A stretch of DNA of 53,793 nucleotides, from positions 1 to 53,793 of the forward strand of contig CAMDLH010000021.1 in NCBI GenBank assembly GCA_945901405.1. The letters are read 5' to 3'. This DNA comes from Bordetella parapertussis (GTDB lineage: Bacteria > Pseudomonadota > Gammaproteobacteria > Burkholderiales > SG8-41). The notes under the pieces are model-generated. The model did no database searches. It was not told the DNA's origin and saw only the letters and a list, made by a program, of their open reading frames with translations. Made by a program: the position numbers and the translations under genes. Of this stretch, positions 1-8,467 are shown piece after piece (within the stretch, counting starts at the first letter, position 1; every line of letters starts with the position of its first letter).

Positions 1-941
1 CGATGGTGCTGGGCGAGCCGCAGATCCTCGGCCAGTTCAAGGAGGCGGTGCGCGCCGCCGAGACCGCTGGCACCATGGGTTTGCTGCTCAACAAACTGTT
101 TCAACGCACCTTCGCCGTGGCGAAAACCGTGCGCAGCGAGACCGATATCGGCGCCAGCACCGTGTCGATGGCGGCGGCGGCGGTGCAACTCGCCGGGCGC
201 ATTTACCCGAGCATCGCCGGGCAATCAGTGCTGTTCGTTGGCGCGGGAGAGATGATCGAGCTGTGCGCCGCGCACTTTGCCGCGCACCACCCCAAGCGCA
301 TTACGTTTGCCAATCGTACTGCGGCGCGCGCGCAGCACCTGGCGGATCGTTTTCTCGGGCGTGTGATCACGCTGAACGATGTTGCGGCGCAACTGCCGCT
401 GCACGACATCGTGGTGAGCTGCACCGCGAGCACGCTACCGCTGATTGGCAAGGGCATGATCGAGTCCGCGTTAAAGGCGCGCAAGCACCGCCCGATACTG
501 ATGTTCGACCTGGCGGTGCCGCGCGACATCGAAACCGAGGTCGGCAAGCTCGACGACGTGTTTTTGTACACGGTGGATGACTTGGGCAAGATCGCCGGCG
601 AAGGCATCGCCAAGCGCGGCAACGCGGCGGCGCAGGCTGAAGTCATCATCGAGAATCAAACAACCGAATTCATGCACTGGCTCGATGGCCGCGCGCTGGT
701 GCCCACCATACGCGCGCTGCGTGACGATGCCGAACGCGCGCGCCGTCACGCGCTGGAGCGCGCGCGCCGCCATCTCTCGCGCGGTGACGACCCGCAGCGC
801 GTGCTTGACGAAATGTCGCTGGCGCTCACCAACAAACTGCTGCACGCGCCGACACACGCGTTGAACCACGCCAGCGCCGAAGAGCGCGAAGAACTCGCCT
901 TGCTGCTGACGCGGCTGTATCAGATACCGCGGCAAGAATGA
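1..941 (+). CDS. hemA: Glutamyl-tRNA reductase, 5'-truncated by the window edge
   Basis: This enzyme reduces glutamyl-tRNA(Glu) to glutamate-1-semialdehyde, the first committed step of tetrapyrrole synthesis in the cytoplasm. The visible 312 residues begin at the conserved [10 protein letters not shown] segment, so roughly the first 100 residues, including the catalytic cysteine, lie upstream of the window. The NADPH-binding Rossmann motif VLFVGAGEM and the following FANRT segment are present, as is the C-terminal helical dimerisation region (residues about 210-312). The stop codon overlaps the prfA start as ATGA, so the two genes are translationally coupled. The hemA-prfA order is standard in beta- and gammaproteobacteria. 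Identification is secure; only the start is unseen. Confidence 0.96.
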   Translation, partial: MVLGEPQILGQFKEAVRAAETAGTMGLLLNKLFQRTFAVAKTVRSETDIGASTVSMAAAAVQLAGRIYPSIAGQSVLFVGAGEMIELCAAHFAAHHPKRITFANRTAARAQHLADRFLGRVITLNDVAAQLPLHDIVVSCTASTLPLIGKGMIESALKARKHRPILMFDLAVPRDIETEVGKLDDVFLYTVDDLGKIAGEGIAKRGNAAAQAEVIIENQTTEFMHWLDGRALVPTIRALRDDAERARRHALERARRHLSRGDDPQRVLDEMSLALTNKLLHAPTHALNHASAEEREELALLLTRLYQIPRQE

Positions 942-2029
942 AACCCAGCATCGCCGCCAAGCTCGCGCAACTCACGCGCCGGCTTGAAGAAATCAATCGG
1001 ACGTTAAGCTCCGAGAACGTCACCGACGATCTCGACAACTATCGCAAGCTCAACCGCGAGAGCGCGGAGATCGCGCCGGTGGTCGAGTTGTATGGCGAGT
1101 ACACCACGGGCGAAGCCGATCTGAAAGCCGCCGAGGAAATGGCGCTCGATCCGGAGATGCGCGAGCTTGCCGAAGCCGAGAAAACCGAAATCCGCGCGCA
1201 GCTCGAACAACTCGAAGCCGATTTGCAAAAGCTGCTGCTGCCGCGTGATCCGAACGACGAACGCAACATATTCCTCGAAGTGCGCGCAGGCACCGGTGGC
1301 GACGAATCGGCGTTGTTCGCGGGTGAACTTTTCCGCATGTATTGCCGCTATGCCGAGCGCAACCGCTGGCAGGTTGAGTTGATTTCGCAGAGCTCATCCG
1401 ACCTTGGCGGCTATCGCGAGGTGATCGCCAAGGTGATCGGTCGCGGCGCGTATTCAAAGCTCAAGTTTGAATCCGGCGCGCATCGCGTGCAGCGCGTGCC
1501 CGTCACGGAGACGCAGGGGCGCGTGCATACCTCCGCTTGCACGGTGGCGGTGCTGCCCGAGGCCGATGACGTGAGCGACGTGGTGTTGAACCCGGCCGAT
1601 CTGAAGATCGACACCTATCGCGCATCGGGCGCGGGCGGCCAGCACATCAACAAGACCGACTCCGCGATCCGCATCACGCATCTACCCACCGGCACCGTGG
1701 TCGAGTGCCAGGATGACCGTTCGCAGCACAAAAACCGCGCGCGCGCGATGTCGGTGCTCGCCGCGCGCATCAAGGACAAACAGGTGCGCGAACAGAATTC
1801 CAAGATCGCGGCGGAGCGCAAATCGCTGGTGGGCAGCGGCGACCGCTCCGAGCGCATCCGCACGTATAATTTTCCGCAAGGGCGTGTCACCGATCACCGC
1901 ATTAACCTCACGCTCTACAAGATCGCCAACATCATGGACGGCGATCTAGACGAAGTGACCGGCGCGCTGGCCGCTGAGCATCAGGCGGAACTACTTGCGC
2001 AGCTTGCCGAAGAAACGCAAACGGCGTAG
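938..2029 (+). CDS. prfA: Peptide chain release factor 1
   Basis: RF1 recognises UAA and UAG stop codons in the ribosomal A site and triggers release of the peptide. The 363-residue length is normal. The codon-recognition tripeptide is PVT (residues 188-190; PxT marks RF1, where RF2 has SPF), followed by the conserved [11 protein letters not shown] stretch. The catalytic GGQ is at residues 233-235 and its glutamine is the target of PrmC, encoded 1 kb downstream. The start ATG overlaps the hemA stop by 4 bp. No anomalies were seen. Confidence 0.98.
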   Translation: MKPSIAAKLAQLTRRLEEINRTLSSENVTDDLDNYRKLNRESAEIAPVVELYGEYTTGEADLKAAEEMALDPEMRELAEAEKTEIRAQLEQLEADLQKLLLPRDPNDERNIFLEVRAGTGGDESALFAGELFRMYCRYAERNRWQVELISQSSSDLGGYREVIAKVIGRGAYSKLKFESGAHRVQRVPVTETQGRVHTSACTVAVLPEADDVSDVVLNPADLKIDTYRASGAGGQHINKTDSAIRITHLPTGTVVECQDDRSQHKNRARAMSVLAARIKDKQVREQNSKIAAERKSLVGSGDRSERIRTYNFPQGRVTDHRINLTLYKIANIMDGDLDEVTGALAAEHQAELLAQLAEETQTA

Positions 2030-2051
2030 GCATATACACAACTCCACAACA

Positions 2052-2087
2052 CGGCTCCCCCGCCCCGCAAGCGGGGCGGGGGAGCCG
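2052..2087. terminator. Perfect 17-bp GC-rich hairpin after prfA
   Basis: The arms 2052-2068 and 2071-2087 are exact reverse complements of 17 bases separated by only AA, so the physical loop must be GCAAGC or similar. The stem is almost pure G+C and lies 22 bp after the prfA stop. There is no T-run after it, so it is not a classic intrinsic terminator. It could be a Rho-independent stop of weak type, an mRNA 3'-end stabiliser or a REP-like element. It separates prfA from the permease and prmC downstream. Confidence 0.6.
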
Positions 2088-2165
2088 AGTCGCGCGGATT
2101 TCCAGAAATTAGTGTCTTGAGGGGAAGGAATCCAACCTCAATCGCGAAACATCCCACCAGTCAGA

Positions 2166-3032
2166 ATGCCCGCAGCCCTAGCCCTACTAGCCGCAGCGTT
2201 TTTTGCCGCGGCACTCGTCACCACCCAATTCGGCCTGCGCCACATGGATGGTCTCGCGGGCGCGAAGATCAGTATTCCTTCCACCGGGCTGCTGTTCTCG
2301 CTGCTGCTGCCGCTGAGTGGTGTTGATGTTTTTGGCGGCTGGAACATACAGGGCGCGAGTGTGTTTATCGCACTTGGCGTGTTCTTCCCGGTGGCAGTGA
2401 CGTTGCTTGCCTATGAAGCGAATCGCCGCATGGGGCCGACCATCGCCGGTGCCATCGGCGGCACCGCGCCTTTGTTCGCAGTGTTGGGCGCGGTGCTGTT
2501 TCTCGGCGAGAAACTTGGCCTCGCGCAATTTACCGCGACGTTGGCGATTGTCGCCGGCTCCACTGTTCTTTTGTGGCGTGGAGGCGCTGGAGGCAAAATT
2601 CTCAGCAGCGCAACTTGGCTGTCGTGGTGCGCGGCGGCGTTGCGCGCGCTGGCGCAAGTGATCGCGAAATACGGATTGTTGTTGTGGCCCAATCCATACG
2701 CCACGCTGTTGCTGGGCTACGCAGTATCAACAGTGGTGGTGTGGAGCGTGGGCGCGTTCAGCCGCCGCGCCGAATCGCGCGTTTACACGCGGCGCGGCAT
2801 GGCCTGGTTTGCGGTAACCGGCGCGTTCAACGGCAGCGCTTTGCTCGCGCTCTACACGGCGCTCAACAGCAGCGGGGGCACGGTAAGCATCGTGTCGCCG
2901 ATTGCCGCGACGTATCCGATGTTTACGCTCGTGCTCAACGCGATCATCCTGCGTGAAGAACGTTTAACCGCGCGCTTGATCGGCGGCGTGGCGCTCATGG
3001 TGAGCGGTGTGGTGGTTTTGCTTGTTTTATAA
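2166..3032 (+). CDS. EamA/DMT-superfamily permease
   Basis: This 288-residue inner-membrane protein has about ten hydrophobic segments arranged as two EamA repeats. The first ends near the GEKLG segment (about residues 115-120) and the second near the LREERLTARLIGG segment (about residues 260-275), both typical repeat ends of the drug/metabolite transporter superfamily. Substrates of such proteins are amino acids, metabolites or toxic compounds and cannot be read from sequence. It sits between prfA and prmC, two genes that are usually adjacent and functionally linked. The stop codon is part of a copy of the AT-rich repeat described at 3030-3060. Confidence 0.85.
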   Translation: MPAALALLAAAFFAAALVTTQFGLRHMDGLAGAKISIPSTGLLFSLLLPLSGVDVFGGWNIQGASVFIALGVFFPVAVTLLAYEANRRMGPTIAGAIGGTAPLFAVLGAVLFLGEKLGLAQFTATLAIVAGSTVLLWRGGAGGKILSSATWLSWCAAALRALAQVIAKYGLLLWPNPYATLLLGYAVSTVVVWSVGAFSRRAESRVYTRRGMAWFAVTGAFNGSALLALYTALNSSGGTVSIVSPIAATYPMFTLVLNAIILREERLTARLIGGVALMVSGVVVLLVL

Positions 3033-3060
3033 AAAGTGTTTATAAACAAATACTTATGAT
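3030..3060 (+). repeat. AT-rich dispersed motif, copy 1
   Basis: This 31-bp AT-rich sequence fills the whole gap between the permease stop (TAA at 3030-3032) and the prmC start (ATG at 3056). Its centre TGTTTATAAACA is a perfect 12-bp palindrome. It matches the window-wide consensus core TAAAAACAATANTTAYGA and is especially close to copy 9 at 49974, sharing 19 of 23 bases across the core. Confidence 0.75.
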
Positions 3061-3862
3061 AACTCTCTCGGCGTTGATGCAAGGCGGCGGCATCGATGTT
3101 GTGGATGCCCGTGTTTTGCTGCGTGTGGTGCTGGGCGTGGATAACGCATACCTCATCGCGCACGGCGGCGATGTCGTCACGGCCGAACACGAAACAAAAT
3201 TTCGCGCGCTCGCGGTGCGGCGCATCGCGGGCGAGCCGGTTGCCTATATCGTCGGCGAGCGCGAGTTTTACGCACACACGTTCAAGGTTACGCCGGCAGT
3301 GTTGATACCGCGTCCTGAAACAGAATTGCTGGTTGAGCTTGCCTTGCAACGCAATCCGCGGCGCGTGCTCGATCTGGGCACGGGCAGCGGCTGCATCGCG
3401 ATCAGTGTCGCGCTCGCGTGCCCGGATGCGCGGGTGACCGCGCTCGATCGCTCGCCGCAAGCGCTCGCCGTCGCGCGTGAAAATGCCGAAACGCTCAACG
3501 CACGCAACGTTACGTTGCTAATCAGCGATTGGTACGACGCCGTACGTGGTGAGCGCTACGACGTGATCGTGTCCAACCCGCCGTACGTGGCTGCGGGCGA
3601 TGCGCATCTTACGCAAGGTGATCTGCGCTTTGAACCGGCAGTCGCGCTGGCGGCCGGCGAAGATGGTCTTGCCGACATACGCATCATAGTCAACGGCGCG
3701 AGCACGCATTTGTCGCCCGGCGGCTGGCTCCTCTTCGAGCATGGCTATGATCAGGCCACTCGCTGCCGCGAACTGCTGGAGCAAACGGGTTTCGCCGAAG
3801 TGCAATCGTGGCGCGATCTTGCCGGCATCGAGCGTGTGAGCGGAGGGCGCGCGCCGCTATAA
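3056..3862 (+). CDS. prmC: Peptide chain release factor N5-glutamine methyltransferase
   Basis: PrmC (HemK) methylates the glutamine of the GGQ motif in release factors, using S-adenosylmethionine, which speeds termination. The 268-residue protein has the N-terminal helical release-factor-binding domain, the LIPRPETE segment, AdoMet motif I DLGTGSG (residues 106-112) and the catalytic NPPY (174-177). The start chosen fits the family N-terminus, but no ribosome-binding site is visible because the AT-rich repeat runs directly into the ATG. Its normal neighbour in this lineage, grxD, is found only at 19753. Confidence 0.95.
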   Translation: MITLSALMQGGGIDVVDARVLLRVVLGVDNAYLIAHGGDVVTAEHETKFRALAVRRIAGEPVAYIVGEREFYAHTFKVTPAVLIPRPETELLVELALQRNPRRVLDLGTGSGCIAISVALACPDARVTALDRSPQALAVARENAETLNARNVTLLISDWYDAVRGERYDVIVSNPPYVAAGDAHLTQGDLRFEPAVALAAGEDGLADIRIIVNGASTHLSPGGWLLFEHGYDQATRCRELLEQTGFAEVQSWRDLAGIERVSGGRAPL

Positions 3863-3882
3863 TTCGATGCACTACATTCGTC

Positions 3883-3902
3883 GTTCCAGCGCAAGCTGGA
3901 CC
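3883..3902. repeat. Short REP-like palindrome
   Basis: TCCAGC (3885-3890) and GCTGGA (3895-3900) pair around GCAA, with one further G-C pair outside. The surrounding sequence resembles the widespread dispersed element of the type TCGTCATTCCCGCGCAAGC, whose spurious translations read VVPAQAG. It sits in the leader of the Bug gene, just upstream of its Shine-Dalgarno sequence. Confidence 0.5.
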
Positions 3903-3946
3903 CCAGGTTGTCACGCGCGCCGCGGGCGCTGATTGGAGGAAAAAAG

Positions 3947-4918
3947 ATGAACAATCATTTGAGCGGGATTTGCGTAACCATCGCGTCCGTGATCGCGGCT
4001 GCGCAGGCACACGCGCAAACCGCCGATTACCCATCCAAGCCGGTGCGCTTTGTCGTGCCCTTTGCCGCCGGCGGCGCGGTGGATATCCTGAGCCGCGCGG
4101 TGGGTCAGAAGCTCGCCGAGCAATGGGGCCAGCAAGTGGTGATCGACAATCGCGCCGGCGCCGGCGGCAACATCGGCGCCGAAGTGGCCGCGCGCACCGC
4201 GCCCGATGGTTACACCGTGCTGCTGGGGGATGCGGCGCATGCCAACGCGGTGACGCTGTATCGCAAACTCGCGTATGACTTCGTGAAGGATTTTTCGCCG
4301 GTGACGCTGGCGGCGATCACGCCGCTGGTGATCGTCACGCATCCATCGTTGCCAGTGAAAACCACGCGCGATTTGATACAACTTGCGCGTGCGTCAAAGG
4401 ATCTGCTGATCCTCGGCACCGGCGGCAATGGCAGCGCCACGCATCTGGGCGCTGAGTTGATGATGGCCTCGGCCAGCATCAAATTCACCAAGGTGCCGTA
4501 CAAAAGCGTGCCGCCCGCGTTGCCCGATCTGATCAGCGGGCAACTCGCGTTGATGTTTTTGCCCGCACCCGTGGCGATGCCGCACGTGCGCGCAAAAAAA
4601 ATCACCGCCATCGCCGTCACCAGCGCGCAACGTTCGGCGGCTTACGCGGGCGTGCCAGCGGTGGCGGAATCGCTGCCCGGCTTCGAGGCCAACACCTGGT
4701 ACGGCATGCTGGCGCCCGCAAAAACGCCGCAGCCCATCATCGACAAACTGCATCGCGACATCACCGCCGTGCTGAAAATGCCCGACGTGTATCAGCGTTT
4801 GTCAGGGCTGGGCAGCACTCTCATCGGCAACACACCCGCCGAATTCGGCACGCACATCCGCGGCGAAATCGAAAAGTGGGGCAAGGTAATTCGCGGCGCG
4901 GGCATCACCGTGGAGTAA
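3947..4918 (+). CDS. Bug/TctC-family periplasmic solute receptor 1
   Basis: Tripartite tricarboxylate transporter receptors bind small carboxylates or related solutes in the periplasm. The start at 3947 is preceded by GGAGGA at 3935-3940 and gives an N-terminal signal peptide cleaved near AHAQ. The family hallmarks are all present: the YPSKPVRFVVPFAAGGAVDIL opening, the GAGGNIGAE segment after the N of VIDNRAG, PDGYT, and the late PEF/GEIEKWGKVI end. Length (323 residues) is normal. No TctA/TctB membrane genes are nearby, as is usual for orphan Bug proteins in Burkholderiales. The ligand is unknown. It is the first gene after prmC in the inserted block. Confidence 0.93.
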   Translation: MNNHLSGICVTIASVIAAAQAHAQTADYPSKPVRFVVPFAAGGAVDILSRAVGQKLAEQWGQQVVIDNRAGAGGNIGAEVAARTAPDGYTVLLGDAAHANAVTLYRKLAYDFVKDFSPVTLAAITPLVIVTHPSLPVKTTRDLIQLARASKDLLILGTGGNGSATHLGAELMMASASIKFTKVPYKSVPPALPDLISGQLALMFLPAPVAMPHVRAKKITAIAVTSAQRSAAYAGVPAVAESLPGFEANTWYGMLAPAKTPQPIIDKLHRDITAVLKMPDVYQRLSGLGSTLIGNTPAEFGTHIRGEIEKWGKVIRGAGITVE

Positions 4919-4963
4919 TTTGCACCACGCGTACTGCGAGTGCCGTGGCCGTGCGTGGCGTAA

Positions 4964-5638
4964 CTACGCTTCGCTCGATTCGCGCTCGCGCACCAGCGGC
5001 CAGCTTGGGCGCTTGATCTCGAACGCCTGCTTTACCACCGCGTAATCCATGTAGCCCAGCCGCGCGACGGGCTGCGCGCGCGCGGTGTCGAAGCGGCCGT
5101 TGACGATGAATGCGTCGTCGATGTGTATCGCGACCACGTGGCCGATGACCATCACGTTGCGTTTTCCCGTGCGCGGGTCGGCGGGCAGTTCAAGCAACTG
5201 ATGCAGCTTGCATTCCATGTGCGCGGGCGAGGCGGCCACGCGCGGCGGCTTCACCAGCCGCGAAGGCAGCCGCGCCAGACCCACCGCCTCCATTTCATCC
5301 ACGCCGTGAGGCGCGGGCGCCGCGGAGTCGTTCATTTGATGGCGCAGATCCCACGTCACCAGATTGCACACGAACTCACCAGTCTCGCGCACGTTGCGCA
5401 GCGAATCTTTTTCGCCGCCATCGGCGCCGTGGGTGCCGTTCGCACCGTAGAACACCATCGGCGGATCGGACGACACCGCGTTGAAAAACGAATACGGCGC
5501 AAGATTCACCACGCCATCGCGGTCAATGGTGGAGACCCAGCCGATTGGCCGCGGCGCGACCACCGCCTTGAAGGGATTAAATGCGAGCCCGAGCGCCTTG
5601 AGCGCCTCGCGCGTGAGATCTTTGGTTTCGCAAAACAT
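4964..5638 (-). CDS. Flavin reductase-like (DIM6/NTAB family) protein
   Basis: This 224-residue protein matches the flavin reductase-like FMN-binding fold: FNPFKAVVAPRPIGWVST near residues 18-35, then LAPYSFFNAVSSDPPMVFYG, and EFVCNLVT near residue 90. Family members bind FMN and either reduce flavin for a partner monooxygenase or act as flavin oxidoreductases on small substrates. The start at 5638 was chosen because GAGG lies about ten bases upstream; the open frame continues upstream to 5758 without family similarity. It is convergent with the Bug gene and divergent from the cupin gene. A luciferase-like monooxygenase that could use reduced flavin is encoded at 8876, but the pairing is inference. 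Confidence 0.8.
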   Translation of the reverse strand: MFCETKDLTREALKALGLAFNPFKAVVAPRPIGWVSTIDRDGVVNLAPYSFFNAVSSDPPMVFYGANGTHGADGGEKDSLRNVRETGEFVCNLVTWDLRHQMNDSAAPAPHGVDEMEAVGLARLPSRLVKPPRVAASPAHMECKLHQLLELPADPRTGKRNVMVIGHVVAIHIDDAFIVNGRFDTARAQPVARLGYMDYAVVKQAFEIKRPSWPLVRERESSEA

Positions 5639-5825
5639 GAAAGGGCCTCGTGTGAGTTTAAGAACGGCAATGCAACGTAACGGCGCAAAATAACAGAAAC
5701 CGCGCACCGCCGGTATAGGGTGCAAAAACCAGTTATTCGACGGCCTGACTGATTCCACCGGCTGGCCGTTGTCAAGCGGCGGCTGATGGCCGAAGATAGA
5801 GGTTTAAACCCAAGGAGTTTTTGCC

Positions 5826-6407
5826 ATGCCCAAACACAACCCCATCGACGACACCATTGCGCAACGCGTGGCGCGTTATACCGCGCTGGTGCCCTACAAG
5901 GATTCCATCAACGCCGCCAACGGCATTCCGCAAGAGGCGATGCTGATGATGTCGCCCGACAAGGTGATGCCCATCATGTCGCCGCTGGGCTGGGAAGGCC
6001 GCAGCAAGGTCGCGCCCGTCAAAGGCGCGCCGGGGCTGACCATCACGCTCGCCGAATGCCCGCCGGGTGACAGCGCCGGTCTGCACAAACACACTGCGTC
6101 GGTGGAGAACTTCTTTTGCGTGCAAGGCCGCTTTGAAATCATCTGGGGCGAGGAGGGGCAATTCTCCACCGTGCTGGAGCCGCTGGATTTTGTATCCGTG
6201 CCCGCGGGCGTGTATCGCGATTTCAAAAATGTCGGCAATGAGTTGGGACGATTGCTGGTGATGATCCAGCCCGAACCCGGCGATCAGCAAGACGCGGTTT
6301 ATCACGCCGCCTCGACCGGCGAAGAAATCGCCAAGCGCTGGGGCGCCGCCACGGTGCAAGCCATGTCGGGGATTGGTATTCGGTTTGGCGAGCCTGCTGG
6401 TGTTTGA
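5826..6407 (+). CDS. Cupin-domain protein
   Basis: This is a 193-residue protein with one cupin beta-barrel. Motif 1 is seen in GDSAGLHKHTASVENFFCVQGRFEIIWGE (residues about 80-108), with the metal ligands H-K-H and E; motif 2 is in LDFVSVPAGVYRDFKNVG. Such proteins are small-molecule dioxygenases, isomerases or sensors. The start has AAGGAG at 5812. The SDR at 6450 follows by 42 bp and is probably co-transcribed. The 3' end of this gene exists a second time, as a degraded copy at 7211-7352. Confidence 0.82.
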   Translation: MPKHNPIDDTIAQRVARYTALVPYKDSINAANGIPQEAMLMMSPDKVMPIMSPLGWEGRSKVAPVKGAPGLTITLAECPPGDSAGLHKHTASVENFFCVQGRFEIIWGEEGQFSTVLEPLDFVSVPAGVYRDFKNVGNELGRLLVMIQPEPGDQQDAVYHAASTGEEIAKRWGAATVQAMSGIGIRFGEPAGV

Positions 6408-6449
6408 GCCGCGATGCGTTAGCTTCTTACAGGGCAAAGGAAAACCACG

Positions 6450-7214
6450 ATGAATTTCAAAGGCAAGACAGCGGTAATCGCAGGCGACGCCTGGGGTCTT
6501 GGCCACGTAACCGCGTTGATGTTTGCGCGCGAGGGCGCGCAGGTGATTTGCATCGACGACAACGCGGAATTGAAAGATGCGCGCGTGCTGCGCCTGGAAG
6601 AATTCGAGCTGCCGTATTTTCATACCGACGTAACCGATGCCGCGCAGGTGCAGGCCGTGGTGAGCGCCTGCGAAAAAACGCTCGCCAAAGTGGACATTCT
6701 GTTCAACGTGGCGGGGCGCAATCCGATCCGCCAGACGTTCGAGAAAACCACGCACGAGGCCTGGACAACCATGATCGCGCGCAATTTGTCTTCGGCGTTT
6801 TTGTGCGCGCAGGCATTCTTGCCGCTGATGAAAAAAGCCGGCGCGGGTGCCATCATCAATCACGGATCGATCGATGGCGTGCTGGGCAATCCGTCGATCG
6901 CGGCCTATTCCGCCGGCAAGGGCGGACTGATTTCGCTCACACACGTGATGGCGCACGATCTGGGCAAATACAATATTCGCGTCAACTGCATCTCCTCCAG
7001 CGGCCCGCGCAAAAGCCCCGTCGCCGTGACGCCAGTGGATAAATCCAGAGTCGCCGTCACGCCGCTACGCCGTCAAGGTACACCGCAGGACGTGGCACCC
7101 GTCGTGCTGTTTCTGGCGTCGGATGGCGCGTCGTTCGTGAGCGGTGCAAACATCGTGGTGGACGGCGGACGCACGGCCACCACGCATGGTTGTTACGATG
7201 AGGAGCGAAGCTGA
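6450..7214 (+). CDS. SDR-family NAD(P)-dependent oxidoreductase
   Basis: This is a 254-residue classical short-chain dehydrogenase. The cofactor loop reads GDAWGLGHV in place of the usual TGxxxGIG, NVAG replaces NNAG, and the catalytic Ser (NHGSIDG) and YSAGK tetrad residues are present. The C-terminus has the usual VSGANIVVDGG. The serine-lysine rich insertion SGPRKSPVAVTPVDKSRVAVTP near residues 185-207 contains a repeated VAVTP unit that may be a small duplication. It is probably in an operon with the upstream cupin. The substrate is unknown. Confidence 0.88.
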   Translation: MNFKGKTAVIAGDAWGLGHVTALMFAREGAQVICIDDNAELKDARVLRLEEFELPYFHTDVTDAAQVQAVVSACEKTLAKVDILFNVAGRNPIRQTFEKTTHEAWTTMIARNLSSAFLCAQAFLPLMKKAGAGAIINHGSIDGVLGNPSIAAYSAGKGGLISLTHVMAHDLGKYNIRVNCISSSGPRKSPVAVTPVDKSRVAVTPLRRQGTPQDVAPVVLFLASDGASFVSGANIVVDGGRTATTHGCYDEERS

Positions 7215-7352
7215 CGCCGAGTCAGCCAGGGCCCGGCGACCGGCAACACGCCGACTATCTCGCGGCATGGAGCGGTGAAGAAATTGACGGGGGCCTGCCA
7301 CGGTACAGGCCATCGCGGGGATTGGGATGCGGTTTGCGGAATCGGCCTAACG
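7211..7352 (+). pseudogene. Degraded second copy of the cupin gene 3' end
   Basis: This stretch aligns base for base with the last ~145 bp of the intact cupin gene (6255-6400). Read in register it gives QPGPGDRQHADYLAAWSGEE, against QPEPGDQQDAVYHAASTGEE in the intact protein. Further on, GGGGATTGGGATGCGGTTTG matches the intact end but out of frame, so at least one indel has occurred. No 5' part is visible. It follows the SDR stop directly, so a cupin-SDR-cupin arrangement or a tandem duplication has decayed here. Confidence 0.75.
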
Positions 7353-7630
7353 GATCAAGGGTCGTGGTAATTCACGCATTCGGCCAACTTTGGACGGTGA
7401 AGGTGGTTTTCGGCTATGGCTGTTCATCGGCCTTTGCCACCGTTGGCGATCAGAGCCACGAACGGCTGCAACGTGGCGGTCAGCACCAGTAGGCGCGAAA
7501 TTTGGTTCGAACGGTCGCTTGCTGCGTCAGGCTATGGCCGTACCCGACCCTGAGCCGCCACTCAAGGCGCCCGCCTAAGTCTCCCGTTTGCCGACATTCA
7601 GGCTACAAACCGTGGAGCCCAATCGTCTGC
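7353..7630. other. Intergenic region, no credible gene
   Basis: A 62-codon open frame at 7390-7578 has no ribosome-binding site and protein-unlike composition. The stretch around 7490-7610 (gaacggtcgc ttgctgcg..., ending gccgacattcagg) resembles the degenerate intergenic repeats often found in proteobacterial genomes that contain GACATTCAGG-like ends. I cannot place it in a named family. Confidence 0.35.
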
Positions 7631-7631
7631 C

Positions 7632-7660
7632 TTGAGTTGTACGGGAAATTAACGTACATT
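7632..7660 (+). promoter_or_regulatory. Promoter and operator of the DUF1778-GNAT toxin-antitoxin operon
   Basis: TTGAGT (7632-7637) and TACATT (7655-7660) are spaced by 17 bp and form a plausible sigma-70 promoter 23 bp before the antitoxin start. A perfect inverted repeat TGTACG (7638-7643) / CGTACA (7653-7658) with a 9-bp spacer lies exactly between and over the promoter boxes. RHH antitoxins of this family repress their own operon, so this is the likely operator. Confidence 0.65.
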
Positions 7661-7682
7661 ATGATGCGAAAGTGAGGCCCGC

Positions 7683-7964
7683 ATGCCAACAGACACAACT
7701 CGTAATGCTCGCCTTGAGGCGCGTATCGCACCCAAAGCACTCGCCATCGTTCGCCGCGCGGCCGAGCTGCAAGGGCGAAGCGTCAGTGATTTTGTCGTCT
7801 CGGCGGCGCACGATGCGGCGCAACGCGCCATTGAAGACGCCCAGCTCATCCGCTTGTCGATTGACGAGCAACAGCGCTTTGTTGAACTCTTGCTCAATCC
7901 GCCCGCGCCGGTGGCAGCATTGCGGCGTGCTCGAAAGGCTCATGCCAAACTGATTGTCAAGTAA
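7683..7964 (+). CDS. DUF1778-family RHH antitoxin
   Basis: This 93-residue protein has an N-terminal ribbon-helix-helix DNA-binding fold (RLEARIAPKALAIVRRAAELQGRSVSDFVVSAA, residues 10-43) and a C-terminal tail that wraps the toxin (LSIDEQQRFVELLLNPP). This is the TacA/AtaR type that neutralises GNAT toxins. GTGAGG lies just upstream of the ATG. The toxin gene begins 2 bp after the stop, and the operator at 7638-7658 suggests autoregulation. Confidence 0.92.
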   Translation: MPTDTTRNARLEARIAPKALAIVRRAAELQGRSVSDFVVSAAHDAAQRAIEDAQLIRLSIDEQQRFVELLLNPPAPVAALRRARKAHAKLIVK

Positions 7965-7966
7965 TT

Positions 7967-8467
7967 GTGGCAAGTGCTTTTCGGCTTGAGGTCCTTCGTG
8001 CTGAACACGACCGTAAAGTTTTTTCTTGTGGCGTCGAGCCGCTTGATCGGTATTTTCGAGAGCAAGCAACGCAAGACATTCGCCGCCGCGTAAGCGCCTG
8101 TTACGTGGCAGTAGATACGGCAACCGCAATGATCGCTGGCTACTACACGTTGGCGGCAGGTGGTGTACCCTTAGTCGAGATGCCAGCGCAAATGGCTAAA
8201 CGCCTTCCCCGCTATGCATCTGTTCCGGTGGTAAGAATGGGCCGTCTGGCTGTCGATCAGCACTACCGGAGCAGGAAACTCGGCGCAGCCTTATTGTGGG
8301 ACGCCGTATTGCGTGCGTCCCGATCCGAGATCGCGGCATTTGCCCTTGTTGTGGACGCCAAAAATGATACGGCGGCGGCGTTCTATCAGTATCACGGATT
8401 TGTCGCGCTTGACGAAGGTCAGCGCCGCTGGATTCTTCCGCTTGCAAATGTGAATGACAAAAAATAA
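7967..8467 (+). CDS. GNAT-family toxin (TacT/AtaT type)
   Basis: Toxins of this class acetylate the amino group of charged tRNAs and block translation. The 166-residue protein has the class pattern: FSCGVEPLDRYFREQATQD near residues 19-38, GYYTLAAGGV, then the acetyl-CoA loop region VVRMGRLAVDQHYRSRKLGAALL (residues about 87-109) and AAAFYQYHGF near the end, whose tyrosine is the conserved catalytic position. It starts with GTG at 7967, 2 bp after the antitoxin stop, so the two are translationally coupled. Confidence 0.92.
   Translation: MASAFRLEVLRAEHDRKVFSCGVEPLDRYFREQATQDIRRRVSACYVAVDTATAMIAGYYTLAAGGVPLVEMPAQMAKRLPRYASVPVVRMGRLAVDQHYRSRKLGAALLWDAVLRASRSEIAAFALVVDAKNDTAAAFYQYHGFVALDEGQRRWILPLANVNDKK

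Noticed and set aside
3808-4278. A plus-strand open frame containing VVPAQAGPQ.
   Set aside because: This is the known false translation of a REP-like repeat and overlaps prmC and the Bug gene.
5772-6956. A 394-codon minus-strand open frame.
   Set aside because: It is antisense to the cupin and SDR genes, which have clear domains and ribosome-binding sites.
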